From the NCBI RefSeq assembly GCF_007677875.1, contig NZ_VEDO01000001.1, positions 434,001-498,000 of the forward strand: a DNA stretch of 64,000 bases. Reading direction: 5' to 3'. Position numbers and translations under genes: made by a program. This document shows, one piece after another, positions 60,088 through 64,000 of the stretch. Source of the DNA: Variovorax boronicumulans (GTDB lineage: Bacteria > Pseudomonadota > Gammaproteobacteria > Burkholderiales > Burkholderiaceae_C). How positions within the stretch are numbered: position 1 is the first letter of the stretch; each line of letters begins with the position of its first letter. The notes beneath the pieces are model-generated. The model ran no database searches, was not told the DNA's origin, and saw only the letters and a program-made list of their open reading frames with translations.

Positions 60088-61251
60088 ATGAACCAGGAGA
60101 CGACCCGCGACACCGCGGACGAACAAGCATTCGTGGACGCCGTGGAGGCCTGGGCCGAGAAGGAACTGCGGCCCGTGGCCCGCAAGTACGACCTGGCCGA
60201 CGAGTACCCGCACGAGATCGTCGAGCAGATGAAGGAGTTGGGCCTGTTCGGCGCCACCATCGGCGAGGAATACGGCGGCCTGGGCCTGTCGGCCTGGACC
60301 TATGCGCAGATCGTGATCAAGGTGGCCTCGGTCTGGATGGCGCCTTCGGGCATCTTCAACTCGCACCTGATCATGGCCGCGGCGATCGAGCGCCACGGCA
60401 CCGAGGAACAGAAGCGCGCCTACCTGCCGCGCATGGCCAGCGGCGATTACCGCGGCAGCATCGGCCTGACCGAGCCCAACGCCGGATCGGACCTGCAGGC
60501 CATCCGCACGGTGGCGCGGCGCGACGGCGAGGACTACGTGGTCAACGGCAGCAAGACCTGGATCACCAACAGCATGCACGGCCACGGCACGCTGCTGCTG
60601 GTCAAGACCGACCCGCAGGCCGAGCCGCGCCACAAGGGCATGAGCCTGTTGATCGCCGACAAGGGCCCGGGCTTCAACGTGGTCGGCAAGCTCAAGAAGA
60701 TGGGCTACCGCGCCATCGACACCTGTGAGCTGAACTTCGAGGACTACCGCGTGCCGGTGGGCCAGCTGGTCGGCGGTGTCGAGGGCAAGGGCTTCGTGCA
60801 GACCGCCGGCGGGCTGGAACTGGGCCGCATCAACGTGGGCGCGCGCGGCGCCGGCATCGCCGAGGGTGCGTTCAGGCACGCGCTGCGCTACGCCCAGGAG
60901 CGCGACGCCTTCGGCAAGCCGATCTGGCAGCACCAGGCCATCCAGCTCAAGCTCGCGGACATGGCCACGCAGGTGGAGGGCGCCAAGCTGCTGCTGCAGC
61001 AGGCCGCCACCAAGTACGACCGCGGCGAGCGCTGCGACCTCGAGGCCGCGATGGCCAAGCTCGCCGGCTCGGAGGCCGGCGCCGAATGCGCGCAGCAGGC
61101 CATGCGCATCTTCGGCGGCTACAGCTACGCGGTGGAGTACGAGATCGAGCGCTACTACCGCGACGCCATGCTGATGTGCATCGGCGAAGGCACGAACGAG
61201 ATCCTGCGCCAGGTCATCGCCAAGCAATTGGTGGACCGGCACCGCGTATGA
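60088..61251 (+). CDS. Acyl-CoA dehydrogenase
   Basis: FAD-dependent alpha,beta-desaturation of an acyl-CoA, 387 residues. Family signatures: EYGGLGLSAWTYAQIV, GSIGLTEPNAGSDLQAIRT (first ACAD signature) and QQAMRIFGGYSYAVEYEIERYYRDAMLMCIGEGTNEILRQ, where Glu367 is the likely catalytic base. FGKPIWQHQAIQLKLADM and the GLELGRINVGARGAG segment are also typical. It is the first gene of the operon ACAD-MaoC-Bug-MmgE/PrpD. The chain-length or branched specificity cannot be read; a dicarboxylic or branched acyl-CoA is plausible from the neighbours. Confidence 0.92.
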   Translation: MNQETTRDTADEQAFVDAVEAWAEKELRPVARKYDLADEYPHEIVEQMKELGLFGATIGEEYGGLGLSAWTYAQIVIKVASVWMAPSGIFNSHLIMAAAIERHGTEEQKRAYLPRMASGDYRGSIGLTEPNAGSDLQAIRTVARRDGEDYVVNGSKTWITNSMHGHGTLLLVKTDPQAEPRHKGMSLLIADKGPGFNVVGKLKKMGYRAIDTCELNFEDYRVPVGQLVGGVEGKGFVQTAGGLELGRINVGARGAGIAEGAFRHALRYAQERDAFGKPIWQHQAIQLKLADMATQVEGAKLLLQQAATKYDRGERCDLEAAMAKLAGSEAGAECAQQAMRIFGGYSYAVEYEIERYYRDAMLMCIGEGTNEILRQVIAKQLVDRHRV

Positions 61252-61279
61252 GCACCACCACTTTCTGGAGACCTTCCCC

Positions 61280-61783
61280 ATGCAAACCGCCATCGAAATC
61301 AGCCCCCAGCGCTACCGTGCTTCCTATGGCCGCTACCTCGAAGACTTCGCGGTCGGCGACATCTACGAGCACCGCCCGGGCCGCACCATCACCGAGAACG
61401 ACAACATCCAGTTCTCGCTGATCACCATGAACGCCCACCCCATGCACTGCGACGTGCACTTCGCGGCGCAGAGCGAGTTCGGCCAGCTGCTGGTCAACAG
61501 CGGCCTGTCGCTGGCCATCGTGCTGGGCATGACGGTCAACGACATCAGCGCCAAGGCGATTGCCAACCTGGGTTGGAAGGAGATCAAGCTGACCGCGCCG
61601 GTGTTCTGCGGCGACACGCTCTACGCCGAGTCCGAGGTGCTGGAGGTGCGCGAATCCAAGAGCCGGCCGACCCAGGGCATCGTGACCACGCGCACGCGCG
61701 GGCTGAACCACCAGGGCGTGCAGGTCATGGAGTTCATCCGCATGTCGCTGATCCCCAAGCGCGGGCACGGCGTCGGTGATTGA
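61280..61783 (+). CDS. MaoC-family acyl-CoA hydratase
   Basis: A 167-residue hot-dog-fold protein predicted to hydrate an enoyl-CoA. Visible landmarks: GRYLEDFAVGDIYEHRPGRTITENDNIQFSLITMNAHPMHCDVHFA, the catalytic Asp/His region (DNIQFS with HPMHCD), and FGQLLVNSGLSLAIVLGMTVNDIS. This pattern is like mesaconyl-CoA hydratase-type MaoC enzymes that act on branched or dicarboxylic enoyl-CoA. It would take the product of the dehydrogenase just upstream (28-base gap). GGAG lies 10 bases before the ATG. Confidence 0.85.
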   Translation: MQTAIEISPQRYRASYGRYLEDFAVGDIYEHRPGRTITENDNIQFSLITMNAHPMHCDVHFAAQSEFGQLLVNSGLSLAIVLGMTVNDISAKAIANLGWKEIKLTAPVFCGDTLYAESEVLEVRESKSRPTQGIVTTRTRGLNHQGVQVMEFIRMSLIPKRGHGVGD

Positions 61784-61816
61784 GCACGGTCCAGAACAAC
61801 CAGCAGGAGACAAAGC

Positions 61817-62785
61817 ATGAACGCAATCCGCAAGGCCGTGGTGGCGGCTTCCGTATGGTTGGCCGCCGGTGCGGCGCTGGCCGCCTACCCCGACAAGCCG
61901 ATCCGGCTCGTCGTGGGCTTCCCGCCCGGCCAGGCCACCGACCTCATCGCGCGCACCGCGGCGCGCAAGCTGCAGGACGCGCTGGGCCAGCCCGTGATCG
62001 TGGACAACAAGCCGGGCGCGGCCGGCATCATCGGCTCGGAGACCGTGGCCAAGGCCGCGCCCGATGGTTACACCCTGGTCGTGGGTTCGAGCGGCACCAT
62101 GGCCATCAACCCCAGCCTGTACTCCAAGCTGCCCTACCACCCGCTGAAGGACTTCGAGCCCATCAGCCTGCTGTCGGTGGTGCCGCTGTTCCTGGCGGTC
62201 AACCCTAACTTCCCGGCCAAGACGGCGGCCGAATTCGTGCAGCAGGCCAAGGCGGCGCCCGGGAAGATCAACTTCGGCTCGGGCGGCAGCGGCGTGACCA
62301 GCCACCTGACCATGGAACTGCTCAAGCATTCGCTGGGCATCGACCTCGTGCACGTGCCCTACAAGGGCAGCCCGGCGGCCGTGACCGACCTGGTCGGCGG
62401 CCAGATCAACACCATGATCGACACGGGGCCTGCGCTGCTGCCGCACATGCGCACGGGCAAGCTGCGCATCCTGGCGGTGGCCAGCGAGAAGCGCAATGCG
62501 GCGGCGCCCGAAGTTCCGACCATGGCGGAAGCCGGCCTCGGCAACTTCGTCGCGCCGGCCTGGGTCGGCATCGCCGCGCCCAAGGGCACGCCCAAGGAGG
62601 TCATCGAGACCCTCCACAAGGCGCTGGTGACGAACTGGCGCGACGCGCCGGACGTGCGCGAGCAGCTCACCGGCCTGGGAGCGGAAGCGGCCGTCATGAC
62701 GCCGGTGGAGTTCGGCAAGTACATCCAGAGCGAGATCGAGAAATGGGCGCTGGCGGTCAAGCTCTCCGGCGCGAAGGTGGACTGA
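61817..62785 (+). CDS. Bug-family periplasmic receptor of the acyl-CoA operon
   Basis: Solute-binding protein of 322 residues with a Sec signal peptide (KAVVAASVWLAAGAALAAYPDK). Bug landmarks: YPDKPIRLVVGFPPGQATDLIARTAARKL, VIVDNKPGAAGIIGSE, HVPYKGSPAAVTDLVGGQINTM. It stands between MaoC and MmgE/PrpD genes, so its ligand is probably the operon substrate. AGGAGA precedes the ATG. No TctA or TctB in the window. Confidence 0.88.
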   Translation: MNAIRKAVVAASVWLAAGAALAAYPDKPIRLVVGFPPGQATDLIARTAARKLQDALGQPVIVDNKPGAAGIIGSETVAKAAPDGYTLVVGSSGTMAINPSLYSKLPYHPLKDFEPISLLSVVPLFLAVNPNFPAKTAAEFVQQAKAAPGKINFGSGGSGVTSHLTMELLKHSLGIDLVHVPYKGSPAAVTDLVGGQINTMIDTGPALLPHMRTGKLRILAVASEKRNAAAPEVPTMAEAGLGNFVAPAWVGIAAPKGTPKEVIETLHKALVTNWRDAPDVREQLTGLGAEAAVMTPVEFGKYIQSEIEKWALAVKLSGAKVD

Positions 62786-62789
62786 AGGC

Positions 62790-64000
62790 ATGGCGACGAT
62801 CTCTTGCGAACTGGCGTCCTTCGCCGCGGCCTTCACGCTGGACGCCGTGCCTGGCGAGGTGCGCGAGCGCGCCACGCACCTGATGCTGGACGCGCTGGGC
62901 ATCGGCCTGGCGTCCACGCAATGGGACTTCGCGCGCACCACGCTGGCCGGCCTGCGCGAACTGGCCGGCCCGGGCGGCGACGTGCCCGTGATCGGCCATG
63001 GCGAGAACCTGCCGCTGCGCGATGCGGTGGTCATGAACGGATTGCTGATCCACGGCCTGGACTACGACGACACGCACCCTGCCGGCGTGATCCACGCCAC
63101 GACCTCGGTGCTGCCGGCCGTGCTGGGCCTGGGCACGCGCCTGGCCAGCAGCGGGCGCGAGCTGCTCGCCGCCTATGTCCTCGGCATGGAAACGGCCACG
63201 CGCATCGGGGCGGCGGCCAGGAGCGGCTTCCACCAGGTCGGCTTCCATCCCACCGGGCTGGTCGGTGCCTTCGGTTGCACGCTGGCCGCCGGCCGGCTGT
63301 TGCAGCTCGAAGAGCGGCAGTTCGTCGACGCCCAGGGCATTGCGCTGTCGTTGGCTTCGGGCAGCCTGGAGTGTTTGGAAGACGGCGCCTGGACCAAACG
63401 CCTGCACCCGGGCTGGGCGGCAGCCAGCGGCATCACGGCGGCCACGCTGGGCAAGCACGGCTTCGTCGGCCCCGGTGCCGCCTACGAGGGCCGCTTCGGC
63501 CTCTACGCCAGCCACCTGGGCCCCGAGTTGATGTCCAAGGCCGACCTGTCCATGGTCACCGCCGGGCTCGGGGACGTCTGGGAGCTCATGAATGTGGCCG
63601 TCAAGCCGGTGCCGGCCTGCCACTTCACGCATGCTTTCGCCGATGCGGCCAGCCTCCTGTCCAGGGATTGGAGCGGCGCGGCGACCCGTCGCATCGTGGC
63701 GCGCGTGCCCACAGGTGCGATGAAGGCCGTCTGCGAGCCGATCGAGAAGAAGCTGCGCCCGGCCAATGCCTACGACGCGCAGTTCAGCGTGCCGTACTCG
63801 GTGGCCACGGGCCTGCGCTTCGGCCGCTTCACGCTCGACGCGCTCGACCCTGCGGCTTACCAGGACCCCGAAACCCTGCGCATCGCTGCATTGGTCGAAT
63901 GCCAGAGCGACCCGGAAGCCGATTTCCCGCGCTACTTCGGCGGCGAGGTCATCGTCGAGCTGGCCGACGGTCGCACGCTGCGCCACCACGAGCCGGTCAA
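62790..64000 (+). CDS. MmgE/PrpD-family protein (3' partial)
   Basis: Member of the 2-methylcitrate dehydratase/itaconate-decarboxylase-like family, cut by the right edge after 403 codons. It begins 4 bases after the Bug stop. Family features seen: LMLDALGIGLAST, MNGLLIHGLDYDDTHPAGVIHATTSVLPAVL (conserved DYDDTH), GMETATRIGAAARSGFHQVGFHPTGLVGAFG, and KRLHPGWAAASGITAATLG. Frame is open to the window end. Members include PrpD, cis-aconitate decarboxylase and many uncharacterised enzymes. Within an operon with CoA-transferase, ACAD and MaoC it may dehydrate or decarboxylate a tricarboxylic or hydroxy dicarboxylic acid. Confidence 0.87.
   Translation, partial: MATISCELASFAAAFTLDAVPGEVRERATHLMLDALGIGLASTQWDFARTTLAGLRELAGPGGDVPVIGHGENLPLRDAVVMNGLLIHGLDYDDTHPAGVIHATTSVLPAVLGLGTRLASSGRELLAAYVLGMETATRIGAAARSGFHQVGFHPTGLVGAFGCTLAAGRLLQLEERQFVDAQGIALSLASGSLECLEDGAWTKRLHPGWAAASGITAATLGKHGFVGPGAAYEGRFGLYASHLGPELMSKADLSMVTAGLGDVWELMNVAVKPVPACHFTHAFADAASLLSRDWSGAATRRIVARVPTGAMKAVCEPIEKKLRPANAYDAQFSVPYSVATGLRFGRFTLDALDPAAYQDPETLRIAALVECQSDPEADFPRYFGGEVIVELADGRTLRHHEPV

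Overview
The window looks like chromosomal DNA of a betaproteobacterium of the order Burkholderiales, most likely family Comamonadaceae (Variovorax/Acidovorax/Ramlibacter-like). The reasons are uniformly high GC with strong third-position GC, a DUF3460 gene beside scpA, several Bug-type tripartite tricarboxylate receptors without membrane subunits, and a PcaR-type regulated 3-oxoadipate operon. The family-level placement is inference. I see no rRNA, tRNA, CRISPR array, insertion sequence, phage or integrase. Coding density is very high: no gap between genes exceeds about 240 bases, and many starts overlap the preceding stop as ATGA or GTGA.

Region 1 (1-7076) is a carbohydrate operon: a ROK-family regulator cut by the left edge, a CUT2/ribose-type ABC transporter (ATPase, permease, periplasmic binding protein), a TIM-barrel isomerase/epimerase and a Gfo/Idh/MocA oxidoreductase. 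Region 2 (7139-15268) holds a soluble GAF-PAS-GAF hybrid histidine kinase, a CBS-pair protein, an exported lipoprotein alpha/beta hydrolase, and arfB overlapping the aconitase gene acnA.

Region 3 (15484-23346) is a type IV pilus minor-pilin operon, fimT-pilV-pilW-pilX-pilY1-pilE, with every junction tight or overlapping. A DUF429 gene overlaps its end and a small zinc-ribbon gene follows. Region 4 (23375-31272) contains a diguanylate cyclase paired with a MinD/FleN-like ATPase, a SulP transporter, an exported thermonuclease, moeB/thiF, a C-terminal processing protease, gpmA, and a rhodanese-grxC pair closed by a clear intrinsic terminator.

Region 5 (31359-41207) is mostly housekeeping: secB, gpsA, scpA, DUF3460, a BamE-domain lipoprotein, a tiny lipoprotein coupled to metG, an Mrp/ApbC Fe-S carrier coupled to fdhD, a CPBP protease and argG. 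Region 6 (41235-49506) has two close MarC paralogues flanking a BCCT transporter, a Bug receptor, an SMP-30 lactonase-like gene, a large FtsX-type permease without an ATPase, and a truncated haemoglobin.

Region 7 (49503-64000) is a catabolic island. A LysR regulator faces a Bug receptor and a PdxA-family dehydrogenase. An IclR regulator faces pcaIJF, which continues into a coupled SDR gene and another Bug receptor. A GntR/UTRA regulator lies between a class III CoA-transferase and an acyl-CoA dehydrogenase-MaoC-Bug-MmgE/PrpD operon that runs off the right edge. Palindromes in front of the pca and CoA-transferase/acyl-CoA dehydrogenase units look like the operators of these regulators. The least characterised parts are the GntR-controlled acyl-CoA pathway of unknown substrate, the SDR embedded in the pca operon, and the cyclase plus FleN-like pair. 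I did not find anything I can defend as a wholly new system.
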